The position numbers and the translations under genes are program-made. The notes under the pieces are model-generated. The model made no database searches and was not told where the DNA came from. It saw only the letters and a list, made by a program, of their open reading frames with translations. From Desulfovermiculus halophilus DSM 18834 (lineage in GTDB: Bacteria; Desulfobacterota; Desulfovibrionia; Desulfovibrionales; Desulfothermaceae): a stretch of 64,000 bases of DNA. How positions within the stretch are numbered: position 1 is the first letter of the stretch; every line of letters starts with the position of its first letter. The stretch lies in NCBI RefSeq assembly GCF_000620765.1, contig NZ_JIAK01000017.1, positions 1 to 64,000 on the forward strand. Reading direction: 5' to 3'. Of this stretch, positions 27,058-36,102 are shown piece after piece.

Positions 27058-27689
27058 ATCTGACCCATCCCCTTTACCAGGGCATGCCGGTCTGGCCGGG
27101 GGACACAACGGTGGGCATAACCGAGGTGATGACCGTGGAGACGGACGGGTGCTCCGCCCAGCGGGTGGATATGGGCAACCATGTGGGGACCCATGTCGAT
27201 GCCCCGTCCCATTTTGTGCCTAAGGCCCGGGACGTGGACCAGCTCTCCTTGCAGGCCATGACCGGACCGGCCAGGCTGCTCTCCCTGCCCAGGGAGCAGG
27301 GCGGGGTGATCAGCAGAGACGATCTGCAGGCGGCACTCAGGCCGGGGGATGTGAGCCGGCGGATCATCCTGCGCACCGGCTGGGGGGACCGCTTTGCCAC
27401 CCCGGAGTTTTACCACCGTTTTCCGGTGTTGACTGTTGAGGCCGCCGAGTATCTGGCCGGTCTGGACCTCTGGCTGCTGGGAATGGATACGCCTTCGCCC
27501 AGCCCGATTGACGATCCGGGCCAGAGGATCCACAAGGCGCTGCTCGGAGCCGGGGTGGTCCTGGTGGAGTCCATGGCTCATCTGGACAGCCTTCCGGCCG
27601 GGGAAATCGATGTCTGCGTCCTGCCCCTTCCCCTCCATCAGGCCAGCGGCGCCCCCTGCCGGGCCATAGGCAGATGCTGCGGATATTGA
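27042..27689 (+). CDS. Cyclase / kynurenine formamidase-like hydrolase
   Basis: A 215-residue metal hydrolase of the cyclase (KynB-like) family. The signature HVGTHVDAPSHF spans residues 47-58, with His47, His51, Asp53 and His57 as metal and catalytic residues. A conserved GMDTPSPSP loop near 145 also fits. Bacterial members hydrolyse N-formylkynurenine or isatin; no tryptophan catabolic genes are nearby, so the substrate is open. The start at 27042 follows AAGGAAGG and overlaps the upstream gene. A broken family-1 repeat begins 9 bases after the stop. Confidence 0.87.
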   Translation: MGGWIDLTHPLYQGMPVWPGDTTVGITEVMTVETDGCSAQRVDMGNHVGTHVDAPSHFVPKARDVDQLSLQAMTGPARLLSLPREQGGVISRDDLQAALRPGDVSRRIILRTGWGDRFATPEFYHRFPVLTVEAAEYLAGLDLWLLGMDTPSPSPIDDPGQRIHKALLGAGVVLVESMAHLDSLPAGEIDVCVLPLPLHQASGAPCRAIGRCCGY

Positions 27690-27697
27690 TGATGGAG

Positions 27698-27739
27698 GGT
27701 TCTTCGATGTAGCTTGTGGCTTTTGGAGTTTGCCATCTG
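27698..27739 (+). repeat. Family-1 repeat, left-end fragment E
   Basis: GGTTCTTCGATGTAGC and the following GGAGTTTGCCATCT match the left ~42 bases of family 1; the rest is missing. It separates the cyclase from the gamma-carbonic anhydrase gene and ends about 20 bases before the latter's start. Confidence 0.7.
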
Positions 27740-27761
27740 GAAACCATAACGTGAGGTGTGT

Positions 27762-28307
27762 ATGATCTGGGCTATAGCCGACCGGAGGCCAGAGATCCAT
27801 CCATCCTGCTTCATTGCGCCGGATGCGGCCCTTATCGGCTCCATTGTGCTGGAGCCGGACGCGAGCATCTGGTTCGGGACCATCCTGCGTGGGGACAACG
27901 ACCTGATAACCATCTCCCAGGGGACGAATATCCAGGACGGGAGCGTGGTACACACGGATGAGGGAATCCCGGTGAGCATAGGGGCGGGTGTTACTGTGGG
28001 CCATAAGGCCGTCCTGCACGGGTGCCGGGTCGGGGAGAACTCCCTGATCGGGATCAATGCGGTTATCTTAAACAATGCCAGGGTCGGGGCCAACTGCATT
28101 GTCGGGGCAGGGGCACTGATCCCGGAAGGAAAAGAGATCCCGGACAACTCCGTGGTCTTCGGCACTCCGGGCAAGGTGGTCCGGGAGGTTTCCGAGCAGG
28201 AGACGGCCCGGATCACGGGCAGCGCCCAGCACTATATGGAAAAGGCCAGGATCTACGCCCAAAAGCTGCGGCTCCAGCAATCTGCGGATCCGGTGCGGCC
28301 GGATTGA
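27762..28307 (+). CDS. Gamma-carbonic anhydrase family protein
   Basis: A 181-residue left-handed beta-helix protein made of hexapeptide repeats. The three zinc ligands are in place: His64 (VVHTDEG), His81 and His86 (GHKAVLHGC). The RGDNDLITI and QDG motifs of the Cam/YrdA group are also present. It may hydrate CO2, although many short YrdA-like members show little activity in vitro and lack Cam's acidic loop, as this one seems to. GAGGTG lies 4 bases before the ATG at 27762. Confidence 0.9.
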   Translation: MIWAIADRRPEIHPSCFIAPDAALIGSIVLEPDASIWFGTILRGDNDLITISQGTNIQDGSVVHTDEGIPVSIGAGVTVGHKAVLHGCRVGENSLIGINAVILNNARVGANCIVGAGALIPEGKEIPDNSVVFGTPGKVVREVSEQETARITGSAQHYMEKARIYAQKLRLQQSADPVRPD

Positions 28308-28334
28308 TATTGGCGGGAAGGAACGGAGGGAGCA

Positions 28335-28607
28335 ATGTCCATACGAAAGGTGCTGATAATGAAGGTGCTAGCCATGGCGGCCAGCACCTACGGGGACAAA
28401 TGGGCCAAGGCGGCAGGAAACAAGGCAGTGACCAGACTGAGCCGCATGGCTGCCGACCGGGGCTATCTGCGCACCACGTATACCCTGGAAACCCTGACCG
28501 CTGAGCTGCGGGAGATGCACCGGCGGGGCACTCTCAGCGCACAGGAATGGACCAAGGCCAAAAATCTATTGGCCCGGGCCTGGCAGAGACGCAAGAAGTC
28601 CGGGTAA
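28335..28607 (+). CDS. Small basic protein of unknown function
   Basis: A 90-residue, Arg/Lys-rich protein (MSIRKVLIMKVLAMAAS...). It has an amphipathic helical look and a C-terminal RAWQRRKKSG tail. I do not recognise the family. Coding status is supported by a strong GGAGGGAGC ribosome site and by its position 27 bases after the carbonic anhydrase in the same direction. It could be a nucleic-acid-binding or structural protein; nothing in the sequence decides this. Confidence 0.65.
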   Translation: MSIRKVLIMKVLAMAASTYGDKWAKAAGNKAVTRLSRMAADRGYLRTTYTLETLTAELREMHRRGTLSAQEWTKAKNLLARAWQRRKKSG

Positions 28608-28648
28608 GCAGGGAAAGAGGGTCAGCGGGCAGCGGACCCCGGACCCCT

Positions 28649-28996
28649 TCAGGAGCTTTTGGTGCTCAAGGCAGCCACGGCCTCTTCCTGTGTATTGAAG
28701 ATATTGAAGATCCTGTTCATTCTGGTCAAGCGGAATAAGCTCATCACCGGCTCGTTCACTCCGCAGATGGCCAGGTCGCCGTCCTCACCAAGCCGCTTCA
28801 GGGCCGAGATGATGGCTCCCAGCCCGGAGCTGTCGATAAAATCCACCTTGGTCAGGTCCAGTACGATGCGCTTGTACCCGTTTTCGATCCTGCCTAGGAT
28901 ATTGTCCCGAAAGCTTCCAGCCGAGGATGCATCAATCTGATCGGCCAACACAAACGCGACCAGGACTCCGTTGTGTTCTACAAATTCAACATTCAC
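28649..28996 (-). CDS. STAS-domain anti-anti-sigma factor
   Basis: A 115-residue SpoIIAA/RsbV-like protein. The STAS motif FIDSSGLGAI holds the phosphorylatable Ser (56 or 57), and LVAFVLADQIDASSAGSF fits the first strand-helix. Such proteins bind anti-sigma kinases and act as phosphorylation switches; neither the kinase nor the sigma factor is in the window. The GTG at 28996 is chosen because AAGGGAG lies 8 bases upstream and it gives the family length; the frame remains open to 29218. It follows glgP on the same strand after a 145-base gap. Confidence 0.85.
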   Translation of the reverse strand: MNVEFVEHNGVLVAFVLADQIDASSAGSFRDNILGRIENGYKRIVLDLTKVDFIDSSGLGAIISALKRLGEDGDLAICGVNEPVMSLFRLTRMNRIFNIFNTQEEAVAALSTKSS

Positions 28997-29141
28997 GTCG
29001 AATACTCCCTTCACTGTTGGTTTGACATATTCCGGTAAACCGTCAGGGGCAAGTCCCCCCGGAACACGGGCGGGACGAGCGGTACCCTGCCGGGCAGAAG
29101 AGCGCATTGGGCTGCGCTTTGGACCTTCCTGGGAGCTGCCC

Positions 29142-31607
29142 CTATACACCACCGGCACTGGGCGGGACCGGATGCAGGTCCCAAATGTCGCGGGCATACT
29201 CCCGGATGGTCCGATCACTGGAGAACCGCCCGATCCTGGCGATATTCAAGATGGCCTTTTTCGTCCATTCCCTGGTGTGGGTATAGTCCGCGGCCAGGTG
29301 TTCCCTGGTCCGGATATAGGACTCGAAATCAGCCAGTTGAAAGTACTGATCGTTGCTGTCCATGAGATACGGGAGCAGCCAATGGAAAAGGCCGGGGTCC
29401 CGGGGACAGAATCGATCGGAGCTCAGGGCCTGCAAAACCCGGCGCAGCCTTGGGTTCTGTTCATAGACAGTATGCGGGTTGTAGCCTCCGGTGCGCTGGT
29501 ATTCGGCAATTTCCGAGCTGGTCAGTCCGAAGATGTAGATATTCTCCTGCCCCACCTCTTCCTGGATTTCGATATTCGCCCCGTCCAGGGTGCCCAGGGT
29601 CAAGGCCCCGTTCAGAGCGAATTTCATGTTCCCTGTTCCTGAGGCCTCCTTGCCGGCGGTGGAGATCTGTTCACTGACGGTGGCGGCGGGAATGATCTTT
29701 TCGGCTATGGAAACCCGGTAGTCGGGAACAAACACCAGCTTGATCATGCCCTTGGCCCTGGGATCGGAATTTATGACCTGCCCAACGGAATTAATAAGCT
29801 TTATCAATCTCTTGGCAATAGTGTAGCCAGGGGCGGCCTTGCCGGCAAAGACACAGGTCTTGGGAAATGAGGGGAAGACGCCGTCCTCCACGATTTGCAG
29901 ATACTCATGGATGATGGCCATGAGAAAGAGCAGCTGCCGCTTGTACTCATGGATCCGTTTGGCATGGATGTCGAACATAGCATCCGGGACTGCTTCCACC
30001 CAGGCAGTCTCTGAGATGAGCGCACACAGGCGCTGCTTGTTCCTGCGCTTGATATCCAGAAACTCGTCTTGAAAGCCGGTGTCAGTGCTCAAGGGCTCCA
30101 GGTCCTGAAGCCGGTCCAGGTCGGTGATCCACTTGGAGCCGATGGCCTGGGTGATCAGGTCCGCTAGAAGGGGATTGCTCTTGAGCAGCCATCTGCGCTG
30201 GGTAATGCCGTTCGTTTTGCTGGAGAAGCGCTCGGGCCAGAGCTCATAGAAATCAGAGACAACTGAGGACTTGAGCAGCTCGGTGTGCAGGACAGATACC
30301 CCGTTGGTGGCGTGGGAGCCGACGATGGCCAGATGGGCCATGCGCACCATGCGTTCCGGGGTCTCCTGGATCAGGGACATGCGGCTTTTGCGGTGCGGAT
30401 TGCCCGGCCATTTCTTGTCCACCTCCTCCAGAAAGAAGGCGTTGATGTCGTAGATGATCTGCATGTGCCGGGGCAGGAGCTGCTCCAGGAGATCCACCGG
30501 CCAGGTCTCCAAGGCTTCGGGAAGCAAGGTGTGGTTGGTGTAGGCCAGGGTCTGTCTGGTCAGCTCAAAGGCCTGGGTCCAGTTGATGGCGTATTCATCC
30601 ACCAGGATGCGCATCAGCTCGGCAACGGCCAGAGCCGGATGGGTGTCGTTGAGCTGGATGGCCACCTGGGCCGAGAAGACCTTGAAGTCCTGATACCGGA
30701 CCAGGTAGCGGCGGACGATGTCCCGCAGAGAACAGGCCACCAGAAAGTATTCCTGGAGCAGGCGCAGCTCCTTGCCTTCCCGGAACGTGTCAGAGGGGTA
30801 CAGGATCTTGGAGATCTTTTCCGACTCGATCTTCTGCTCCAGGGCCCGGAAGTAATCCCCGGCATTGAATATGGAGATGTCGAACTCAGTGGACGGCCGG
30901 GCCGCGAACAGACGCAGATAGTTCACCGACTGCCCGCCATAGCCGACTATGGGGATATCGTAGGGCACACCGACAATGACGTTCCAGTCCAGCCACATGG
31001 GGTGTTTTTGGCCGGTATGGTCGGTGAAGTCCTCCACGCGGCCATAGACCGGGATATAGCAGGCCTGGTCCGGGCGGGGGAGCTCCAGGGGGGTCCATTC
31101 GTCCAGCCAATGGTCCGGCTTCTCTTTCTGCCATCCGTTGTCAAAGATCTGTTTGAACAGGCCGAACTCGTAATGGATGCCGTAGCCGAATCCGGGCATG
31201 TGCAGACTGGCCAGGGAGTCGATGAAACAGGCGGCCAGACGGCCCAGCCCCCCGTTGCCCAGGCCGGCATCCACTTCCTGTTCCCGGACCTCTTCCAGGT
31301 CCACTCCCAGGGCGGTCAGGGCCTGGTGGCAGGCATCGAAAAGGCCCAGATTGATCATATTGTTGCCCAGGGAGCGGCCGATGAGGTATTCCATGGACAG
31401 GTAGTACAAGGATTTGGCATCGGCCTGGCGGTAGCGGTCCTCGGTCTCCAGCATCCGTTCCAGCATCCGGTCCCGCAAGGCGTAGCTCAGGGCCAGATAG
31501 TAGTCCCGGTCACTGCAGTCCGCAGGGCGCTTGCCCAGCGAAAGCCGGATGTGCCGGATAATATCGTTCTTCAGGCTGGGCGGATCGCATCCGAGTTCAC
31601 GAAGCAT
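29142..31607 (-). CDS. glgP: Glycogen/alpha-glucan phosphorylase
   Basis: Releases glucose-1-phosphate from glycogen or maltodextrin. The 821-residue length is typical of the large GT35 phosphorylase. Signatures seen are the PLP lysine in EASGTGNMKFALNGALTLGT (about 664), QLNDTHPALAVAELMRI in the middle and NGITQRRWL. It may feed glycolysis during starvation and may share maltodextrin pools with TreY at 41-43.7 kb. The start is the first Met with a full N-terminal domain; the ribosome site is weak. No terminator is visible before the STAS gene. Confidence 0.95.
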   Translation of the reverse strand: MLRELGCDPPSLKNDIIRHIRLSLGKRPADCSDRDYYLALSYALRDRMLERMLETEDRYRQADAKSLYYLSMEYLIGRSLGNNMINLGLFDACHQALTALGVDLEEVREQEVDAGLGNGGLGRLAACFIDSLASLHMPGFGYGIHYEFGLFKQIFDNGWQKEKPDHWLDEWTPLELPRPDQACYIPVYGRVEDFTDHTGQKHPMWLDWNVIVGVPYDIPIVGYGGQSVNYLRLFAARPSTEFDISIFNAGDYFRALEQKIESEKISKILYPSDTFREGKELRLLQEYFLVACSLRDIVRRYLVRYQDFKVFSAQVAIQLNDTHPALAVAELMRILVDEYAINWTQAFELTRQTLAYTNHTLLPEALETWPVDLLEQLLPRHMQIIYDINAFFLEEVDKKWPGNPHRKSRMSLIQETPERMVRMAHLAIVGSHATNGVSVLHTELLKSSVVSDFYELWPERFSSKTNGITQRRWLLKSNPLLADLITQAIGSKWITDLDRLQDLEPLSTDTGFQDEFLDIKRRNKQRLCALISETAWVEAVPDAMFDIHAKRIHEYKRQLLFLMAIIHEYLQIVEDGVFPSFPKTCVFAGKAAPGYTIAKRLIKLINSVGQVINSDPRAKGMIKLVFVPDYRVSIAEKIIPAATVSEQISTAGKEASGTGNMKFALNGALTLGTLDGANIEIQEEVGQENIYIFGLTSSEIAEYQRTGGYNPHTVYEQNPRLRRVLQALSSDRFCPRDPGLFHWLLPYLMDSNDQYFQLADFESYIRTREHLAADYTHTREWTKKAILNIARIGRFSSDRTIREYARDIWDLHPVPPSAGGV

Positions 31608-31672
31608 AGGCGTATCTCAAGGTAAAGGTTGTCTGTAGGATAATCATATCTGTCTATCGTACCGGTCTCATC

Positions 31673-33574
31673 CTATTTGAGCAACCTGTTGATAATGTCC
31701 TTGTATTTCTGCTCTATGACGTGACGCTTCTTCTTGAAGGTGTTGGTCAGCTCCTCCCCAAGCTTGAAGTCCTGGCTGAGAAAGTGGATGGACTGCAGCT
31801 TCTCGTAGGACTTGAATCCGGTCCTGGTGTTGAGGAGCTTGTTGATCTCTTTTTTCACCCGCTCCAAAATCTGCCGGTCCTGCAGGATCTGCTCCGGATC
31901 AGGGTCGGGCTGATCCATCTTTTCGGCCACAAACTCGCGCATCTTTTCCACATCGGGAACAATCAGGGCCCCAAGCCCCTTCTTGTCCTGTCCGACCAGG
32001 ACAGCGTCCTGGACAAAGGGGAAGCGGGTGATGGTGGCTTCAATATTGGTGGGATCGATGTTTTCCCCGCTGGAGAGGACAATGATTTCCTTGGCCCGGC
32101 CGGTAATGACCAGCTCTCCGGACAGGGTCCTGCGTCCCAGGTCGCCGCTGCGGAAGTACCCATCCGGTGTAAAGGCCTTGGCGTTGGCCTCGGGATTTTG
32201 GAAGTAGCCGCCGAAGACCTGCGGCCCCTTGATCTGGATCTCGCCCTCCCGGCCGGGGGGCACTTCCCGGTCGTTGTCGTCGGCGATCCGGATCTGGGTT
32301 AGAGGAAAGGGCGGGCCGATGGTCCCGAATACATGGCAGTCCAGTCCCCTGCCGGCGATGCCGGGTGAACACTCGGTCATCCCGTACGCGTTGACGATCC
32401 GGATCCCAACGGCGTCGATCCATTCGTCCAGATAGGCCGGCAGGCTCCCCCCGCCGCTGATGGCCAGGCGCAGGCGGCCGCCGAACTTTTCCTGGACCAG
32501 GGAAAGCTTTTTCCTGGCCACCAGATAGGGAAGGGCCAGAAGGACCATCTGTATTCCGGCCCAGCCCCGCCGTCCCAGGTCGGCCAACGGGTTGGGCCGG
32601 GAAAAGCGGGGGAGCTGTTTGCGGAGAATGCGCCTGTTGCGCCGAAATGCCGCAGCAATATTCACCAGATAGGAAAAGAGCCTGGCCTGACGCGGGCTGC
32701 TCTTCTTCAATGTGGAGTTGACCTTGGTGTACAGGGCTTCCCAGACCCGGGGCACGGTAGCCACCACCGTGGGTCTGTACGTAGCCAGGTCTGCGGCGAA
32801 GGTGCGGACCGAGGAGTAAACCAGGCAGCAGCCGTGGGCCAGGGCGATGTACTCTGCGGTGCGTTCAAAGATATGCCAGGATGGAAGAATGGACAGCCAG
32901 CGGTCATTACTGCTCACCGCGATGAGGGAAGGCAGGTGCACAACATTGTGCATGATATTGGCGTGGGTGAGCATGACCCCCTTGGGCAGTCCAGTGGTAC
33001 CGGAGGTGTAGATTATGGTTACCAGATCGTTGGGCCGCAGGTCCCGCCCCTGGGACAGAACGGTTCGAACGTCGTGGGGGGAGATGTTGCGGTCGGACAG
33101 GATCTGGGAATAGGTCAGGATAGTGGGAGGCAGGAACTGTCTCTGGTCGTCGTCAATGACAAATATCCCCTTGAGGGCTCGAGAGGCGATCAGGTCTGCG
33201 TGCTGAACAGCCAAAGAGGAGGTCTCCACAATCAGGAAGTCGGCCTGGGAGTGATCCAGGATGTATTCGACTTCCTGGGCGGGGGTATCGCTTCCTCTGG
33301 GGATGCTCACCGCTCCCAGGGAGATGAGGGCCAGATCGGTGACCAGCCAGGAATAGCGGTTGTCGGAGAGCAGGAAGACCTTGCTGCCCTTAACCATATT
33401 GTAGTCCCGAAAGGCCTTGGCCAGCAAAAGCACATCGGCGAAGAGCTTTTCATAGCTGACGGTGAACTCCTCTCCTCCGGCCCGGTAGATGCATGCCGGC
33501 TGGGTCTTGTATTGCTTGTAGGAGAGGAGGAATGCGTCGTAAAGCGTGAGCTGGGCAGAGCTGTCGTCTGGCAT
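31673..33574 (-). CDS. Long-chain acyl-CoA synthetase (AMP-forming)
   Basis: Activates fatty acids to acyl-CoA via acyl-AMP, probably membrane-associated. Its 633 residues include the P-loop-like YTSGTTGLPKG (about 186-196), YGMTECSPG (the A5-type motif), RSGDLG and the C-terminal GRAKEIIVLSSGENIDP hinge. The length and the internal ~60-residue basic segment (RRNRRILRKQ) resemble the FAA1/FadD15-type long-chain group. The start at 33574 gives a natural N-terminus (MPDDSSAQLT); the frame is open to 33688 without homology. A 65-base gap separates it from glgP. Confidence 0.88.
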   Translation of the reverse strand: MPDDSSAQLTLYDAFLLSYKQYKTQPACIYRAGGEEFTVSYEKLFADVLLLAKAFRDYNMVKGSKVFLLSDNRYSWLVTDLALISLGAVSIPRGSDTPAQEVEYILDHSQADFLIVETSSLAVQHADLIASRALKGIFVIDDDQRQFLPPTILTYSQILSDRNISPHDVRTVLSQGRDLRPNDLVTIIYTSGTTGLPKGVMLTHANIMHNVVHLPSLIAVSSNDRWLSILPSWHIFERTAEYIALAHGCCLVYSSVRTFAADLATYRPTVVATVPRVWEALYTKVNSTLKKSSPRQARLFSYLVNIAAAFRRNRRILRKQLPRFSRPNPLADLGRRGWAGIQMVLLALPYLVARKKLSLVQEKFGGRLRLAISGGGSLPAYLDEWIDAVGIRIVNAYGMTECSPGIAGRGLDCHVFGTIGPPFPLTQIRIADDNDREVPPGREGEIQIKGPQVFGGYFQNPEANAKAFTPDGYFRSGDLGRRTLSGELVITGRAKEIIVLSSGENIDPTNIEATITRFPFVQDAVLVGQDKKGLGALIVPDVEKMREFVAEKMDQPDPDPEQILQDRQILERVKKEINKLLNTRTGFKSYEKLQSIHFLSQDFKLGEELTNTFKKKRHVIEQKYKDIINRLLK

Positions 33575-34033
33575 GGAGGAGCTCGCTGTGTGAGGTTTGT
33601 GGAACAAGCGCAGGAAAGAGGCCTGCGGTCTGCTCTGGGCAATCAACGAGACTGGAATGTGCGTACGTGCCCAACGTGGGGTTGTCAATTGCCCGAACCC
33701 TGGATATCTTCGAGGCGCCGTATGCCTGCGGTTTTACCTGTCCGGCACAGCAGTGCACGGTACAGCTCTCGATGCACTTTCTATCATTCCAACGAAACTT
33801 CGTTTTTTTCATCATTCCCGCGCAAGCGGGAATCCAGGTATTTTGACGATAAAAAGAGCAATAAAGCTACACAAGCTTTCCACTAGATTGCCCGGGGAGT
33901 CAAATTACGATGTATTCCGAGATTTGGGCCGGGCAATGACGAAAACGGCATGTGGCTTATACCTTTCGTTGGAGTGCTGTAGGTGGACGGGGATTGGGCC
34001 TCAATTTGGAGAACACAATCTGGAGTAGACGGC
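33575..34033. other. Intergenic region with a REP-like palindrome
   Basis: This 459-base gap between divergent genes holds no credible gene. ATTCCCGC-GCAA-GCGGGAAT (33814-33833) is the widespread intergenic palindrome type. A longer inverted repeat ATTGCCCGG...CCGGGCAAT spans about 33887-33943, overlapping the third short repeat shared with 6711-6767. AACGA/TCGTT followed by T5 (33791-33809) could terminate plus-strand transcripts. Confidence 0.55.
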
Positions 34034-35239
34034 ATGAGTGAGGTACGCGTCAAGCGAAGCATCGATGAAATCAATGCCAAGATCCGCAAAGGCCGGGCGG
34101 TGGTGGTTACTGCCGACGAGATGGTGGACATCGTATCCGATCAGGGACCGAAAAAGGCCTATGAGCAGGTGGATGTGGTGACCACCGGGACCTTTGGGAC
34201 CATGTGCTCCTCAGGGGCGTTTATCAACTTCGGGCACACCAAGCCCAAGATCAAGGCCTCCAAGACGTGGTTCAATCAGGTCGAGGCCTATGCCGGAATA
34301 GCTGCGGTGGACTGTTTTTTGGGAGCGGCCCAGGTCAAGGAAAACGACCCTCTGAATTTGGTCCACCCCGGGCGGTTCGCTTACGGCGGGGGGCATGTGA
34401 TTGAGGATCTGATCGCCGGAAAAACGGTCGCCTTCCGGGCCACTGGATACGGAACGGACTGCTATCCGCTGACTGAATACGAGCAGGATATAACCATCAA
34501 CGATCTGCGCAACGCTTTTTTGTACAACCCGCGCAATGCGTACCAGAACTACAACTGCGCAACCAACCTTTCGGACCGGACCATATACACGTACATGGGG
34601 ATTTTGCGCCCGAACATGGGCAACGTGACCTATTCCACGGCCGGTCAGCTCAGCCCCATGCTGAACGATCCTTTCTACTGGACCATCGGGGTGGGGACCA
34701 AGATTTTTCTGGCTGGAGGCGTGGGAGCGGTCACCTGGCAGGGAACCCAGCACGATCCGGAAGCCAAGCGCACCCCAAACGGCGAGGTCAAGGAGGGGGC
34801 CGGGACCCTGGCTGTGACCGGGGACATGAAGCAGATGTCGGCTGAGTTCATCCGCGGGGCGTCACTGGCCGGCTACGGGTGTTCCCTGATGGTCGGGCTG
34901 GGGGTGCCCATTCCGATCATCAATGAAGAGATGGCCTATTTCACCGGGCTGAGCAACAAGGATATCTGGTACCAGGTGATCGATTACGGGATCGATTATC
35001 CGAACAATATCAGCCGATCAGTGGGCGAGGTGAGCTATGCCCAGCTGCAGTCCGGCGAGGTGGAACTGGAGGGGAAGAAGGTGCCCACAGCTCCAATGGC
35101 CAGCTACAGCATGGCCAGACGGATTGCCGGAGAACTCAAGGACTGGATCCAAAGAGACGGCTTTACCCTGGGCCAGGCCCAGCTGCCGTTGCCCTCGGTT
35201 GCCTTTGATCCGGAGATGTACCCCCAGGTGGGCAAGTAG
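34034..35239 (+). CDS. Homocysteine biosynthesis protein, DUF39 (COG1900)
   Basis: A 401-residue soluble enzyme of the DUF39 family. In Methanosarcina the DUF39 and NIL-ferredoxin pair is required to convert aspartate semialdehyde and sulfide to homocysteine. Conserved features seen are GTMCSSGAFINFGH near the N-terminus, FRATGYGTDCYP with a conserved Cys (about 150), and GGVGAVTWQGTQHDP. The start at 34034 is the first Met of the conserved segment; GGAG lies upstream. It is followed by a COG2122 protein and the NIL-ferredoxin, the complete three-protein set. Confidence 0.9.
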   Translation: MSEVRVKRSIDEINAKIRKGRAVVVTADEMVDIVSDQGPKKAYEQVDVVTTGTFGTMCSSGAFINFGHTKPKIKASKTWFNQVEAYAGIAAVDCFLGAAQVKENDPLNLVHPGRFAYGGGHVIEDLIAGKTVAFRATGYGTDCYPLTEYEQDITINDLRNAFLYNPRNAYQNYNCATNLSDRTIYTYMGILRPNMGNVTYSTAGQLSPMLNDPFYWTIGVGTKIFLAGGVGAVTWQGTQHDPEAKRTPNGEVKEGAGTLAVTGDMKQMSAEFIRGASLAGYGCSLMVGLGVPIPIINEEMAYFTGLSNKDIWYQVIDYGIDYPNNISRSVGEVSYAQLQSGEVELEGKKVPTAPMASYSMARRIAGELKDWIQRDGFTLGQAQLPLPSVAFDPEMYPQVGK

Positions 35240-35290
35240 TGCAGCCCGGCAGGGTGGTCCAATCAGCACAATGACCAGGCAGGCGGTTTT

Positions 35291-36016
35291 GTGAGCTGTG
35301 AGCCCCGCTTTTATCGCACCTTCAGTTCCAGTGAGCGCTGGGAAACCTACCGGGTACGGGTTGAGAGCACGGATCTGTATATTCGCACCCAGGGCAATCA
35401 CGCCTTCTGGGTCCAGAAAAAAGTCTGTGAATTGCGGAAGGTGCTCACACAGCACATCCAGCGCCAGCCCCGGTTTCTGGAATCCCTGACCCCGGTGCCC
35501 GGGGTCCGCGGGATGCATCCCATGCTCACGGCCATGCACCGGGCCTCGGAGCTGGCCGGGACCGGACCAATGGCCGCGGTGGCCGGGGCCATTGCCCAGT
35601 GGGTGGGAAGCGGCCTGCAGAGGTGGTCCAGAGAGGTGATTGTGGAAAACGGGGGAGACATCTACCTCTGCCTGCAGGAGGCGGGGACGATGTCTCTGTA
35701 TGCCGGGGGCTCGAGGCTGTCCGGAGCCATAGGCCTGACTGTGGAGCCTGCCCAGACCCCGGTCGCAGTATGCACCTCCTCCGGCACGGTCGGGCACTCC
35801 TACAGTCTGGGGCGGGCGGATGCGGCAACCATTGTTTCCCAGGACGCCTGCCTGGCCGATGCAGTGGCCACCGGGGCGGCCAATCTGGTTGGATCTGAGC
35901 AGGATCTGGAGAAGGCGCTCGCATACGCATTGAATATCCCCGGTGTGTTGGGGGCGGTTCTGATCCTGGGCGATAATCTGGCTGTTCAAGGAGATGTGCA
36001 GCTGGTAAGGACCTGA
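35291..36016 (+). CDS. UPF0280 / COG2122 (ApbE-like) protein
   Basis: A 241-residue protein of UPF0280, distantly related to the FMN-transfer protein ApbE. It contains GPMAAVAGAIAQWVG, VENGGDIYL and CTSSGTVGHSYSLGRADA, the family hallmarks. In methanogens the family has been tied to persulfide-based homocysteine and cysteine synthesis, which fits its position between DUF39 and NIL-ferredoxin. The start is a GTG at 35291; AGGCGG is upstream. The stop at 36014-36016 directly abuts a family-1 repeat fragment. Confidence 0.85.
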   Translation: MSCEPRFYRTFSSSERWETYRVRVESTDLYIRTQGNHAFWVQKKVCELRKVLTQHIQRQPRFLESLTPVPGVRGMHPMLTAMHRASELAGTGPMAAVAGAIAQWVGSGLQRWSREVIVENGGDIYLCLQEAGTMSLYAGGSRLSGAIGLTVEPAQTPVAVCTSSGTVGHSYSLGRADAATIVSQDACLADAVATGAANLVGSEQDLEKALAYALNIPGVLGAVLILGDNLAVQGDVQLVRT

Positions 36017-36064
36017 GACGGCAAACTTTTATGTATGCAATTCCACTTTCTGGGTCGAAGAGCC
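36017..36064 (+). repeat. Family-1 repeat, right-end fragment F
   Basis: GACGGCAAACTTTTATG through GGGTCGAAGAGCC corresponds to the right ~48 bases of family 1. It begins at the base after the UPF0280 stop and ends 39 bases before the NIL-ferredoxin start, so it is transcribed within the homocysteine operon. Confidence 0.75.
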
Positions 36065-36102
36065 GAAATACAAGATACGCACTGAGAGACGAGAGGAAAA
36101 TC

